NCBI GenBank assembly: GCA_015501595.1
Contig: JADNRX010000523.1
Span: 1-35,976, forward strand
Origin: Hymenopellis radicata
Lineage: Eukaryota > Basidiomycota > Agaricomycetes > Agaricales > Physalacriaceae
Direction: 5' to 3'
Length of the DNA: 35,976 nucleotides
The translations under genes and the position numbers were made by a program. Of this stretch, positions 1 to 10,213 are shown one piece after another. Each line of letters starts with the position of its first letter. Positions within the stretch are counted from its first letter, which is position 1. The notes under the pieces are model-generated. The model was not told where the DNA came from and made no database searches. It worked only from the letters and a program-made list of their open reading frames with translations.

Positions 1-587
1 GTCGTGGAATTGTGAGTAACGGCCAAGATAACGCCGGTAATTAAGTCTAGACAGAGTATATACAAGTCCTTGGTCACCAGATCGGGCCAGTTTGAGCGGG
101 AAACACGAATTCGCCAAAAGTGCTAGAGGGACGGAGGAGGAACCACGGCTTGCGTCATTTCCCGCGTCCGAGCGGTCAAGATAAGATTGTTGAATCCCCA
201 GACACGTCACAGGGTCCAGAAAATCCTCGTGCTATCGATGTGCAGGGTCCAGTACGCCTTGTTGAGGCGCAGACGCGAAAAGTCGGTATAAAAGCGCGTC
301 CAGTCCTCCAAGCACCGTCGGAAGTCGTATTCCGTAAGCTATAAAGCAGCATCCAGGTAAATTTGGGTATCCGAGAGTCACCAGAGAGCGAGGAACAAGG
401 GGACGCGTTGGTGTAAGCGCACCAAGCATCGGACTCGTGGTGGTGCGAGTTCAAGTGCTGCCGATCACTTGGGGTGATCTGATCTGCCTGGATACCTTCC
501 AACTCGACATTTTCCCGTCAATTCCGGGCCAGTAGGACATCTAGAACGACGACCCAGTTGGGTACACCCGCTGGGCGAGCGGAGGAA

Positions 588-612
588 ATATCCCGTGTTG
601 AACACGGGATAT
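588..612. repeat. Perfect 11-bp-stem hairpin inside gene X
   Basis: ATATCCCGTGT, loop TGA, then ACACGGGATAT. The reading frame of gene X changes across this palindrome in all three copies (downstream open frame begins after TGA 599-601). Recurs at 12594-12618 and 24607-24631. Confidence 0.9.
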
Positions 613-1395
613 CCACCTGGGCGACACCACGAACATCACACTGAGGGTTCATAGCACCGATCCTACAGGCTTCTGGGCTCCCCTGACTGGAAGTTTTCAA
701 GAAGTTCACATTGGATGTTTCGGGGATACTCACTTTATCGTTAACGAGTACATGTGGTGTAACGGTAAGTCCGCCAATTTCTCCGACTTTGGCTATTTAC
801 TATGTTTATGTAGGATACTTTACTCGACTCTTGGTGGTATTTTGGGCGGCTATAGGCTATTTTACGAGGTGTTATTTTAGGTAGGTATATTTGACTGTCA
901 AGCAAGGTAACACTTTTGAGACTCTCGTTCTTGCTCTCGTTGACATTGGGTTCAATTCGGGCAAGAGAATTTGAACAAGTTAGATTTTCGAACTGAATGT
1001 CACTATCTACACGAATAACCTATAATTCTGCGCTACACCTACGTGGCTACGGCGTCCCATCGTCCCGAATTCACTTCGGCCCTTTCAAATTCTCCACCGA
1101 GGTGAACCTAGAATTAGACAGAAATCCTATATCCACGAGAATTCCAGAGGGCGACAACGTCGCCGTTGATACCATCTGTACAACGAGTTAGTTCCGAAAG
1201 TGATCGAACAATTTCACGGCACGTACCTCGCGTCTTCAAATTGCAGACATGATCCTGGCTTCGAAGGGCCTAGAAACCAATAATGACATGCTCCATCAGT
1301 TCGCCGTCCGTCTCGTTGTCCTAATCCGTAGTCTTCTCGGCGCCATATTCGAGATCTTGAAAGTGTGGCGTGAATATCGCTCATTACCCGTTCCA

Positions 1396-1449
1396 GCAGT
1401 GAGAAGCGAGCAGCGCGAGCGCAGCGGCGGAAGCGCCGCTGCTCACTGC
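1396..1449. repeat. Nested GC-rich hairpin inside gene X
   Basis: GCAGTGAG (1396-1403) pairs with CTCACTGC (1442-1449). Directly inside the 3' arm, CAGCGGCG (1422-1429) pairs with CGCCGCTG (1434-1441) around a GAAG tetraloop. An 18-nt unpaired bulge (1404-1421) lies only on the 5' side. It falls within the 76-codon ORF from 1249, coding an Arg/Ser/Ala-rich stretch. Recurs at 13401-13454 and 25415-25468. Confidence 0.85.
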
Positions 1450-2100
1450 AGTTCTAATAGCCCTGAACTCATTAGTTAGCGCGGAACTTCAGGGATACCC
1501 AATCAAACCCACCATGTCGAGTTCACCGTCCGTATGTCCAAATTAGATCATAACACCGAAAGTCGCAAGATCCAGATCTCGGTCAATGGGCGCAGTTTAT
1601 CCGGAGGTCCTTGAAGCGACGGAGGTAAGTCCATTCGGGTTTGAGGTCCAGCCAATATGGAACTAGATGCGGGAAAAGAACGCGAAATGACACACTTCCT
1701 CCTTGAAAAACCGAGGAATGTGCAGGGAGATGATACGGCATGTGAGTCTGCTGAATTCGTGGCCAGAACTCGAAGTATTGGTTTTGGAGTAAGTGCGAGC
1801 GAGTGAAGTCTGGGGGACGTTCTGGAGGTCGCGAAGCGGCCGACCTGACACATGGAGTATAGTCAGGTTCAAATGCGATCGAATATGTCCCGAAAACGCA
1901 CCGAATTTGATGGGAAGATCAACTGAATACTTCAGACATTAAGGTCAGAAATACTCTCGAAAATGAACATTAAACACTCACTTTTTCCTCAGGAAAAAAG
2001 CCGGGCCGGCGAGGCCACCATACGCGGGGGATATTGAGGTTTTCGTGTCGAAAATGCACAAGCCTGGAAGAGGGCAGTTCAGAATTGTGGCGGTGTCGCG

Positions 2101-2121
2101 GGAGGCGGCGCAGCCGCCTCC
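2101..2121. repeat. GC hairpin, 9-bp stem
   Basis: GGAGGCGGC, loop GCA, GCCGCCTCC, inside an open stretch of gene X coding a Pro-rich segment. Confidence 0.85.
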
Positions 2122-2354
2122 TCGTTTCCCAAGCGAGTCTAGTCCAAAGGAGAAACAATAACCGAGGAAAGGGAGGAGATCTGCGTTCAAATCGAGTTAA
2201 CGCTGAGCTAATTTGATGAGAGTTACAGACGAAATTGAAATGAGAAATGCGCACTTTTGTCCGAATTGAACCGGCGAGGATAGCCGACGCTTCCCAGAGA
2301 TCAAATGTCGTGTTACAGGGCCGACTCAAAGTTTCTGGGTGGCGTCTTGAGATG

Positions 2355-2373
2355 GCGGCGAACCCGTCGCCGC
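2355..2373. repeat. GC hairpin, 7-bp stem
   Basis: GCGGCGA, 5-nt loop, TCGCCGC, within another plus-strand open segment of gene X (about 2250-2430). Confidence 0.8.
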
Positions 2374-3731
2374 TATCGACTTCAATTCTATACGAATTCA
2401 GCTCAGATTTCAAGAACATATAGGAAACGTACTTACTCACCGAGGTATCACGACATTTCACAGCATTCTGAGTTCAGATAGGTGAGAACTGAGGGTTCGG
2501 GATCGTCAAGGAAAACCCACTTTTGCCAGAATCCAAAAGCCTGCCCGGCGAGGGCATCCACGCGGTCAAAGTCCTCACAATTTTTCGTGGTGATGTCTTC
2601 TGAACTCGTCCAACGCCTCAGAGAGTCGAGTCTGTCGTCCTGGAAGGCTCCGACGCGTCAACACTGCAAATGCAAGTCAGAGTTCATCGTGGTTCACGTC
2701 GAAGGGTGAACTTCCACTTTGGGCTCCATCGTGATCGACGTGCTCCTCAACGTCCAACCACCATGTCGTTTTGAGCGCTGAGCTCTCCATTCCCGAAACA
2801 GCCTCGACACTTTCTAAAATCGACTTACTGGGGTTATTGGACCTGGAATTTTACGTGAACCTCACCTGGGTGGACTCGTTTGAAGCTGGATACGACGGTT
2901 TTGAGCTTCAGTTCAAGAAAGTTCACTGCGACGCACCTGTGCCCTTTCTGTGGACAATTTCAAGCTTTGACTCTTCTGTTCTGGCGCCTGTGAAGGCCGT
3001 CTTCCTTCTGACCACGTTTCTGGACGAGCCCAGCGCGATTGTATGAAATGGTGAGCTCCTGAACGGAATCTGGATCGTTTTCCTGGGCGTACTGTTCTTC
3101 AAAATGGCGGTTATTCTCCGGGACTTTACTGGAGAGCTGTAGCGACGTTCTGGAGGAATGGCGGCACCGTTACTGAGAGTAGGGAATGACTGTGCTTGTG
3201 ACACATCTCTGGAACCAATTCTGCGGCGCGGTAAGAAATTTTTCCTGCTCTCGATCATCAATTCTCTAACACGTTTTTCTCTAGCACCCTGACCGAGTTA
3301 TTGTGGTGTCTTATTCGTACTCTCCAGTTGAATTCTAACGTGTTTTCCGTTGTATTCGCTGGCTCGCGGTTGAATTTCCCGACTGATAGACATCAATAAG
3401 AGGTAAACGACTCTGAATCTCACCGTCTGAGCCTCGAACTCTTCTCCGTGCGATGTGGCGCCCGTATCAACAACCCTGCCAACTTGAATATTGTCCTAAC
3501 CTGGATACTTTACTTGATTCTGCGGACGTCGACACGCTGTACAACAATGTATATACGACATTAGAGCAGCAAAACGCTCTATTCTTCCGTTTATTGTAAA
3601 GTCCAGATCTGTCAATTGGCCACACTTGTGAACCGGCGCGATCAGTCCGTAATTTTCTCTTGTGTTGATGCGATGGAGCCGGCGCGCGATCGGTACCCGA
3701 CTCACAAAACGGAGGAGGATTAGCCGACAGG

Positions 3732-3739
3732 TATATAAA
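3732..3739 (+). promoter_or_regulatory. TATA box of gene Y (unit 1)
   Basis: TATATAAA followed by a CT-rich leader (3748-3848) and the ATG at 3850 in the favourable context CACCATGG. Same arrangement at 15731-15738 and 27747-27754. Two earlier ATGs (3780, 3804) lie in the leader and could be alternative starts. Confidence 0.65.
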
Positions 3740-3849
3740 CCTGTTCTCCGTGTTCTTTCTTCTTCATTTCTCCCCATCATGTCGTCTTGCTGTCAGTACA
3801 CGATGTCGTCCTTCTCTCTCACACTCTTATTGTCTTCACCGCTGTCACC

Positions 3850-5228
3850 ATGGACCTCAACGTCGACTACCCCCAAGGTTGTGTCCTCTACACTGCTTGT
3901 CGCAAAGAGGTGTTGGGATATGTATGTTTCTCCGCCGCTCTTTCTGCTTGTCTGTGCTGAAGTGATATATCCTCAGCCTTAGAAGGCGTTACAGAGGATT
4001 TGGAAGGGTGTTTGTGTGGTGTGGCTGCCAGTACGTTTACATGTTCTTTCTTGTACTCGTTTCTCAGATCTCCTTCATGCCAGCATTCTCAGACGCACCG
4101 CTACTGGAACGACTTGATGTTCGGCTGGTACTTGTTCTCGGACCCGTCGTCCCGAGCATGACTGAAAATGTTGTCGCGGTTGCTCGGGACCTCTTGTCGG
4201 CGACCCGTGGTACGTCGTTATCAGTCTTCTCATCTGTCTTGATTGAACTGATGTCTAATTACAGCTGCCTTCTTCTGTGTATCCCCCGATGTCGTCTATG
4301 GTTCGATCCTTGGCTTCGACACGATCTCCATGCGGCTACCGAGTACAGGACGGTAAGTTCCATCCTAGGGTTACAAGAACTGCGAGCTAAGTTGATTTTT
4401 TAGACTAATTTCAACATGATTTCTGGACTTTGTAAGTTTTCCTGCTCCCATTCCGAGTACTCGTGCTAACGCTTTCCCGGGTCCGCCGTAATTAAGAGCG
4501 ATTCCTTCGGGAATTAGACAGCGCCACACGTCGACTTATTTCCGCGCCGCCATTACGCTACCCGGGTCCGCTAGCATCATGTCGTCGGATGACTGCGCCA
4601 CACGGGGATTGGAGTTACTCTGTTGCGGATCTGCCCCTCCAACCTTCGTGTTGAGGGCCCTCTTTTTTTAGTTACATGTTTTGTAGTAGATAGATGCGCA
4701 ATTATGAACGTACTGCACCATCACGTGACCGAAAACAGTACAACTTCTCTTGTTTTTTTTGCAGGGTCGTCCATAAAAGGCGTTTTGTCCCTTCATAGTT
4801 GCCCCAAAAGGAGTATCTGCCCTGCGAGAATTGTTCGCCGAACTGCCGTCGTCTTACCACCAACACAACGCGAGACACGGCAGAGACATCCCCGACACAG
4901 TGAAGACACCCACGACGCGAAGAGACCCACAACACGAAGACACCCCCACCTGAGGAGCACTCCGCAGCACCCCTCCGCCCACCCCGAAGACGTCGCCCCA
5001 CCAGCACCCCAAGACGTCGCCTACCAGCACAGCCACACATCAACGGTCTTTCCTTCCCACCATCACCACCCGAAGAGCACGCCTCGGAGACGCGACACTC
5101 CCTCGAAGATGCACCCCCGAGACGTCGCCACCAGCACACGCCGTACCCAGCGCAGACGACTTCCCATCGACACCACGCCCACCCAACACTCACCCGCAGA
5201 GTCCGTTGGGCAGATCCAGCCAGCATGA
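3850..5228 (+). pseudogene. Gene Y, unit 1; frame-broken copy
   Basis: Counterpart of the better-preserved copy at 27864-29233. The ATG, intron 1 (3922-3976, GTATGT..TCAG) and later splice signals are present. However, extra bases relative to unit 3 (a fifth C near 3876, an extra A near 3982, others near 4050, 4109, 4205 and 4292) shift the frame so exon 1 does not join exon 2. The 3' end is a His/Pro/Arg/Thr-rich exon from an acceptor at 4763-4764 (T-run then GCAG). It ends at TGA 5226-5228, overlapping the next ATG by ATGA. No family recognised. Confidence 0.4.
4860..5220 (+). repeat. C/A-rich low-complexity tract with a degenerate minisatellite
   Basis: Codes His, Pro, Arg and Thr in the Y frame. 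A GACGTCGCC(C)(T)ACCAGCAC motif occurs three times (4989-5007, 5013-5030, 5121-5137). The equivalents are about 16857-17218 and 28863-29228; unit 2 has lost two bases (AC) at about 17092. Confidence 0.7.
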
Positions 5229-6634
5229 CCGAAACCCACATCGACATGCTCCACGGTGGTCTCTGGGAGTTATTTGGAAACGTTTTCGCGCAGACAGGAC
5301 CCGATGGCGGTCTTCATCTATTCAGACTGCCTTCTCCCTCCCTTTCCATCCCAGAGAGCAGATGGAGTATTCCCATAGATATTTCATTTCGGGACTTTGG
5401 CATGGATCCTTCTCAGGATCTGCTTATACTTATCGAAAGTCCCACCCAAGGACGTCGAAGGTTTTCCAGCCGCTTCCCCATTCCTAACCGAACCTTCAAT
5501 TTTCACATCCGGACGGTATCGACTGGCCAGAAACATCCGTTGGCCAAGAATCCCAAAGTTTCTGTAAAGCTGGATATAATCAGTCGGGATGCAATTTCGA
5601 CTTTCGCAATCCAAATCTCAGGAGATCACTTTGGTGTCTTCTTCAACGACGCGCAAGGAGATGGAGGTTTCTTGGTTATCTGGAATTGGAAGACTGGCGA
5701 GAAAGAGATGGTAGGCCATTGACAATGACCTCCCCATTACAATTCATCTCATGAAATGTAGCACGTCTCCGATGACGAAATGACTTCCTTCGTATTCCTC
5801 ACCGACCGCCACATCTTGATCTGCGACTGGGAGGATATGGACATGTGCATCACCATCGTAGACTTCAAAGCCACCAGCAGCCAAGAGCTCTCCCTCACCG
5901 ACCTCACCGAGTGCTGCCATCTTTCCCTCCCGAACGTCCGCGCCAGGGCCATGGCCTCCATTCGCTGCGACCCCTCCCCCGCGTGGCCAAACAACGACAA
6001 GTCCATCCCCTTCTACGACGACCACGATCATCTGATCTACACCATCTCGATGTGGTCTGCAGATATTCATCACTACAACTTTGTCGTGCCACGCGCCACA
6101 ATTCTCGCTCACCTCGACTCAGTCGGCGGTATGGACAACTTCATTCCATGGGAAGACTGGGGTGAGACTGGGGCGCGTGTTCTCGACTCCAGCCTTCATA
6201 CACCGCCCTCGGTGGTGTGGTCGTGTACCACCTTTGGCTCCAAGATGGTGTCATTTGAGACTGCAGGCGAATTCATCTATTGCTTCGATTTCAACCAGAT
6301 GCGCGTCAAGCAGGAGATTGCAAGGGGTGCGCCTACGGTCGATCCGAACGTCAAATTCGCGTTCCCGCAGGAGGAGATGGCCGTGTGCTCGTCGGATACG
6401 GTGTTGACGAATGCGGAACATCCGGTCTTCACGTATGGCGTGAAGACGTCGCTGCCCTTCCGAGTTCGGGCTATCCCAATAACACTTGGGAATGGACGAT
6501 ACTCGGTGATGTGCAGCCAAAATAATATTATCGTCGTGGATTCAAGTCAGGTGAGGATTTTGGAAGGTTCATATATAGCTTCTCGGGCTTACCGTTGACA
6601 GAATGCGATGCATTATCGTGTCCTTTCATTTTGA
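5225..6634 (+). CDS. F-box-family protein, C-terminal region, no F-box seen (unit 1, open frame)
   Basis: Three exons: 5225-5710, 5762-6550 and 6602-6634, with 51-nt introns at 5711-5761 and 6551-6601; 435 residues, ending in HYRVLSF. The hallmarks of the big agaricomycete F-box protein family are visible: GLWELFGNVFAQT (12-24), DFGMDPSQDLLILIES (57-72), ISGDHFGVFF (131-140), LVIWNWKTGE (150-159), a TDRHIL segment just after intron 1, and NNIIVVDSSQ before the last intron. In this family the part after the F-box is a beta-rich, probably propeller-like region; an SCF substrate-receptor role would need the F-box. The usual N-terminal F-box segment is absent: immediately upstream is low-complexity sequence and the end of gene Y. 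It may therefore be 5'-truncated or re-headed. Start chosen as the first ATG of the open frame. Confidence 0.75.
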
Positions 6635-7716
6635 TCAGGTTGATCTTGGCAGCTCTTCGTTTAAAAGTGTAAATTTACTACTTCGATGTGTAGGGCAAGG
6701 TACACTACTTGAACGCGATCATGTTTTCTCTGCACCTGACCTCACTCAGATCGTATCAAATCAGACGCGTCGCGTTTATTTGGTAGTTCGTTGCCGGCCT
6801 CATGTGCGTTGCTACTCCTGCCCGAACCACGTTCGTTTCGACATGTCGTTGAGCCATCGCCTCACCAGATCATGATCATGATCCTTGGTTCGCGCGACCT
6901 TGAGTCCTATTCATGTCGCTAGAAGACGGTCATATCGTATCCGACCCCTTCTATATTGACACCCTTATTTTTTTCCTGTTCCAACAGCTAACCTTGGCTC
7001 AATGGAATCAGTTAACCCTTCATCACTGTGTTCATTAAACGAACAGCTTCTCGGACGACGTTGAACCATCTCCGCCAGGTACCCCAGTCTGGAGGATGTC
7101 CAGAAGTTCGGTTTCGGCCGTAGCTTTCATTAAATCTGCTTGGCTTGGGCGTGGATGACTGATGCGGCACTCTCGCAGCATGCTGGCGCTAAATGTCCTG
7201 ACTGCGTGCGTAATAGATCTCGTTCCCAGAATACCGCGTTCCGTGTATTTTCTCCATTCAGTGCTGCTTCACAGCTATTCGGTTTCTCGTGCACGCACGT
7301 TCTGATCAAGTGCCCTGGCAATCTGGCCTTTCAAGGTCTTCATATCACGATGAGAATTTCTGAGTTGATTTGGCGCTACCGCGCAATTGATTTAATGCTG
7401 TCAGTCTCCGGTAAATCACCTTAGAACGCGTCTATATCAATCAAAGCGCTCACTGAGGGATATGAGCCATTAGCTGTGATGCAACTCCTCTCGTCACCGA
7501 GCATAACGCCACTGGACAGCTAAAGCACTCATTGACGCGCGTGATAAGCGCGCATGCCTGTGCCGGACTGCCGGAGCCTCGGAGACAGAGGGAATAAATT
7601 TTATCTTATCTGATTACCCTGTAATCGAAAATCATTCAACAGCCTCATTCCTTTTAAATTTCCCTCCATGACTCACGGTTGCCCATCTCTTTTCCCCTTC
7701 CCTTTCTACCATAGTT
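6635..7716. other. Intergenic region between the F-box-family gene and ARG2 (unit 1)
   Basis: No convincing gene. It holds the F-box-family gene's 3' flank, a perfect 16-bp palindrome GATCATGATCATGATC at 6868-6883, a short hairpin GCGCG..CGCGC at 7537-7553, and toward its end the T/A- and C-rich ARG2 promoter. The 94-codon ORF at 7140-7424 has no splice or codon support. Equivalents: 18632-19714 and 30629-31704. Confidence 0.6.
7669..7675 (+). promoter_or_regulatory. Gcn4/Cpc1-type element TGACTCA upstream of ARG2 (unit 1)
   Basis: Perfect TGACTCA 42 bp upstream of the ARG2 ATG. Gcn4-type bZIP activators bind this sequence in fungal amino-acid biosynthesis promoters, so position and pathway agree. 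Also at 19667-19673 and 31658-31664. Binding is inferred. Confidence 0.6.
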
Positions 7717-8515
7717 ATGCTCTCTCTAGCGTCGACCTCCCACAGGGTGGCTACCTCTGTCCAGTGTCGGCGAGGACAGGCCTTCAAGGCATTCTATGCG
7801 GTGAGGACTCAGATTAATCGTTCATGACCGTGCTCGGTCTAACATGCGCTTTGCAGACGATTCGCAGTCTGAGGCAGCAGCCCGTCTCCGATGGTAACGA
7901 CACAACCCCTGCCGACAATGCAAGTTTCTCCCATCTGTTGTGTCTCTGAAAAAAAAAATTAATCTGTGTTTAACAGGATTTCATTCTGTCAATACTACGA
8001 GCCAATCCATCTGTTCGGGATGCGCGCGGTTATCTAGCGTCTTTTGGTCCCCGCCCTCAAAAATCCAAGCCCGAAGTACAGCAAATGCCTGGCCTGACTC
8101 TTCCCTTGGCGCCCGACATACAGCAGAAGGAGACTAGTGTGGAGCCCGTCGCAGAAACCAAAACCACCCCAATTATAGATGCGATCCTCGACCCCGTCGT
8201 CCGTCGAACGGCTCTCGTCAAGGTCCAGGCGCCTTTCACCGATGTCCAGCTCGAGAGTATAGCTCGCGGAATGCCTACCTAGAGAAACTCGGGCTTGTCA
8301 GCGTCATGGTCGTCGAAGTCGACAATGTTCGCGATACACGAGATGATCGCACTGCTGTTATCGAGTGGAGGAGCGAAGACTCGTCTCAAGTGGTCACACA
8401 GGTCTTGGGGGAAGTGGTTCATGGTCGGATCTGTGGACAAGTCGTTAGTAGGGGAGTGGATGCGGAGAGGCGACCACTTACAGTACGGGAGAAGACTACG
8501 TACGAGGTAATGTAA
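7717..8515 (+). pseudogene. ARG2: N-acetylglutamate synthase ARG2, 5' fragment with foreign tail (unit 1)
   Basis: ARG2 makes N-acetylglutamate, the first step of arginine synthesis, in mitochondria. Exon 1 (7717-7800) begins MLSLASTSHRVATSVQCRR, Arg/Ser-rich like a mitochondrial presequence. Introns are 7801-7856 (GTGAGG, CTAAC branch) and about 7924-7976. Exon 3 carries family motifs: DFILSIL..NPSVRDARGYLASFGP and [23 protein letters not shown], then after a frame break [13 protein letters not shown]. Exon 2 to exon 3 phase does not fit, and a change at about 8273 (ATGCCTACC versus ATGGTCTACC in unit 3) gives TAG at 8280-8282. Similarity ends near 8371; the frame then continues about 48 codons of unrelated sequence to 8515. 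Full fungal enzymes are roughly 500-650 residues with a C-terminal GNAT domain, which is missing. Confidence 0.82.
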
Positions 8516-8569
8516 GTACGGGTATCTGAAGTAGGTACTATGAACTAAGTCTACAATACCGACGGCGGA

Positions 8570-8900
8570 CCTGCAAACAAGACTATCAAGGACGCCATCT
8601 TCCTAGGCGCCGACACGACGTCCTCTCTCCCTCCCTCCCCGACGAAGACATGCTCTTCCGCACCCGTCTCCTCCTCTCCGAAGAGCCTCTCCCTAACCAC
8701 ACGACACACCGAAGGACTTCCTCAACACACACCGAGCTCCTCATCGGGTGCATCTCCCGAGGCGCCCACACGACACGTCTTCCTCCCTCTTCGGGAGCAT
8801 CTCCCTCACCGCTCACACGACGTGCCGTCTTCCTCGACCGTCTTCTCCCCCTTCGCGCCCGGTGACGGGAGTAGGGAGAACACTCCTCCTCCCTGGGTGC
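8570..8900. repeat. C-rich low-complexity tract after the ARG2 fragment (unit 1)
   Basis: Pyrimidine- and CACACGAC-rich sequence with degenerate internal repeats (CACACGACACGTCTTCCTC and CACACGACGTGCCGTCTTCC). Plus-frame reading gives Ser/Pro-rich sequence, but no start, splice or family support. Similar in flavour to the tract before the F-box-family gene. Equivalents: about 20569-20899 and 32567-32882. Confidence 0.55.
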
Positions 8901-8999
8901 ATCTTCGGGGTGGTGCTCCCTGAAGTGGGGTGCTTAGTAGGCTGGTCGTTGACGGTAAGGGTGGGAGACTCACGTGTGGGAGGAAGACGCCCTAAACTC

Positions 9000-10213
9000 A
9001 AAGCCCTGTTCCACATAGGGGCTAATGTGCAAGACCCGGAAATTCAACGCTGGGGTCGCTATACCCTGGCGCACGTAGGGCGACTGCATTCATGTAACCG
9101 AAGTCGAAGCCTATGAAAGAAAAGTAATTAGTATACACAAGATCATCAATGCGAGCAGCGTACCGTGGCAAAGTTAAGCCAAATCCAAGCAAGTCTATGC
9201 TTGCAGCATTAAGTCAAGGCTCCTTACTCGGACACGGGGCTACATGGCTAACAAGTGCCATCGTGAGGGGAGCAAAGAAGTCTCTCTTGGGCGCCTCCGC
9301 ATACCATCTTCGTGTAACCAAGACCAAACATCTTGACGGAAATTAACAAAAAGTCGGAAAACAGTAGGAAATACTTACGGGTAGCGGATCCGCAACGTTA
9401 TCTACACCACGGGAATCTCAGTACAGCACAAGAACAGACATTAGAGACGGCTTACGAGCAAGGGTGTCATGCATCCGAGGGAAGGTGTATTCCGGCGCAG
9501 AGCCAAGTGGTCGTCGACGTTCATGGCTTCATCGGGCGGCAGCCGGCGGTCGGTGACACAGCGCTGTCATGTAGACATGTATTCGACCGGCGCGTAGCCA
9601 AGGCGACATTCACCGGCGCGCAGCCAAGTGATAAGTCCACGGAATGTAGACTAATAAGATGTAAGACAACAAAACTCGGCAGAAGTACGGCGTACCTTCA
9701 TATATACATTCTAGCCTCCAGGTTGATCTCACTGTACGAGCAACAAGTCGTTAGACACGCTGAGTTCAAGGACAGTAAGATTGAACTTACTTCACGGAGG
9801 AGCATGGCTAGTCCTCGTAACACAGGACGAGACCTAAGAAGGGATATCAAGATTTAAATCGAACCGAGTAACCGAGAGACTTGCTTACCTGCTGCTTTGA
9901 AACAAAAAGTACCTGTAAGATAGGACCGTTAGCAAAGACACATGTGTAACAAACATACGGACAACATACATGCAGCGGTCTAAAGGCAAGGTAGAACAGT
10001 CGGCGAGTAGACGACTATGAAGGCATCCGTCGGTATAAAGGCGTGAACTCCTGGCGCATAGCGAGGAGTTCCGAGTCCAGGCGTGCTCATCGTATAAGGA
10101 CCGTATAAGGACGGACAGCCGTTGTCCAGAGTCGTACTGTTCTAGAACATGGTGGGGGGCCGTTCAGACACGGTGAGGGCAACGCAGAGTTAAGCCGAAA
10201 TCCAAGTGAATCT
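9000..10213 (-). other. Minus-strand exon-like sequence, no gene model (unit 1)
   Basis: On the minus strand there are good splice signals, for example GTACGC..(tactaat)..CATAG read from about 9165 down to 9112 and GTAAGT near 9376 down to an AAG acceptor near 9334. Short open pieces lie between them but do not join into a protein I recognise. It also holds an 8-bp-stem hairpin (GAACTCCT 10045-10052 with AGGAGTTC 10064-10071) and a direct repeat CGTATAAGGA at 10091 and 10102. It may be the 3' continuation of gene Z. Equivalents: about 21000-22213 and 32981-34193. Confidence 0.35.
9492..9630 (-). repeat. Cluster of a ~18-bp degenerate motif (unit 1)
   Basis: CCGGCGCGNAGCCAAG-like motif three times (9492-9510, 9587-9605, 9613-9630) with a fourth at 10402-10419 inside a Z exon. 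On the minus strand it reads CTTGGCTNCGCGCCGG, and the fourth codes LGFAP. Equivalents: 21492-21630 and 33473-33611. Confidence 0.6.

Larger units (their letters stand above)
1..3338 (+). pseudogene. Gene X, 3' part in unit 1; unidentified multi-exon gene with frame breaks
   Basis: Plus-strand coding character is clear but interrupted. Open pieces include the region read as GDTTNITLRVHSTDPTGFW (about 615-672), GDIEVFVSKMHKPGRGQFRI (about 2029-2088), a 76-codon ORF from ATG 1249, and the last exon reading HPDRVIVVSYSYSPVEF before TAA at 3336-3338. Canonical introns are visible at 765-813 (GTAAGT..GTAG) and 3231-3284 (GTAAGA, CTAAC branch, CTAG); likely others are at about 12-75 and 334-384. 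TAG or frameshift breaks separate several pieces, for example near 133, 600, 1170 and 1478. I do not recognise the family. No transposase, polymerase or protease motif is evident. It may be a decayed gene or a real gene with sequence errors; exon joins are uncertain. Confidence 0.45.

Noticed and set aside
176..502. Overlapping minus-strand ORFs at the start of each unit
   Set aside because: The plus strand reads a coherent exon (SPDTSQGPENPRAIDVQGPV) bounded by canonical introns, so the minus frames are taken as shadows.
1970..2461. 163-codon minus-strand ORF (and equivalents at 13982-14464 and 26008-26481)
   Set aside because: It is the shadow of plus-strand segments with better codon use and protein-like reading (around 2029-2150 and 2250-2430).
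4480..4520. Possible tRNA or structural RNA around the AATTAAGAGCGATTCCTTCGG stem
   Set aside because: A short stem-loop (AATT..AATT around CCTTCGG) is present, but no cloverleaf or box A/B promoter could be drawn; it lies within or beside a gene Y intron.
5744..6112. Gly/Val-rich 122-codon minus-strand ORF
   Set aside because: Lies antisense within the F-box-family exon and reflects its codon bias.
7140..7424. 94-codon ORF between the F-box-family gene and ARG2
   Set aside because: No splice signals, family resemblance or coding bias; an antisense ORF overlaps it, typical of chance ORFs.
7669..7719. Upstream arginine-attenuator peptide for ARG2
   Set aside because: That regulatory peptide belongs to the carbamoyl-phosphate synthase small subunit gene. 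The short ATG at 7668 overlaps the TGACTCA element, and no conserved attenuator peptide is readable.
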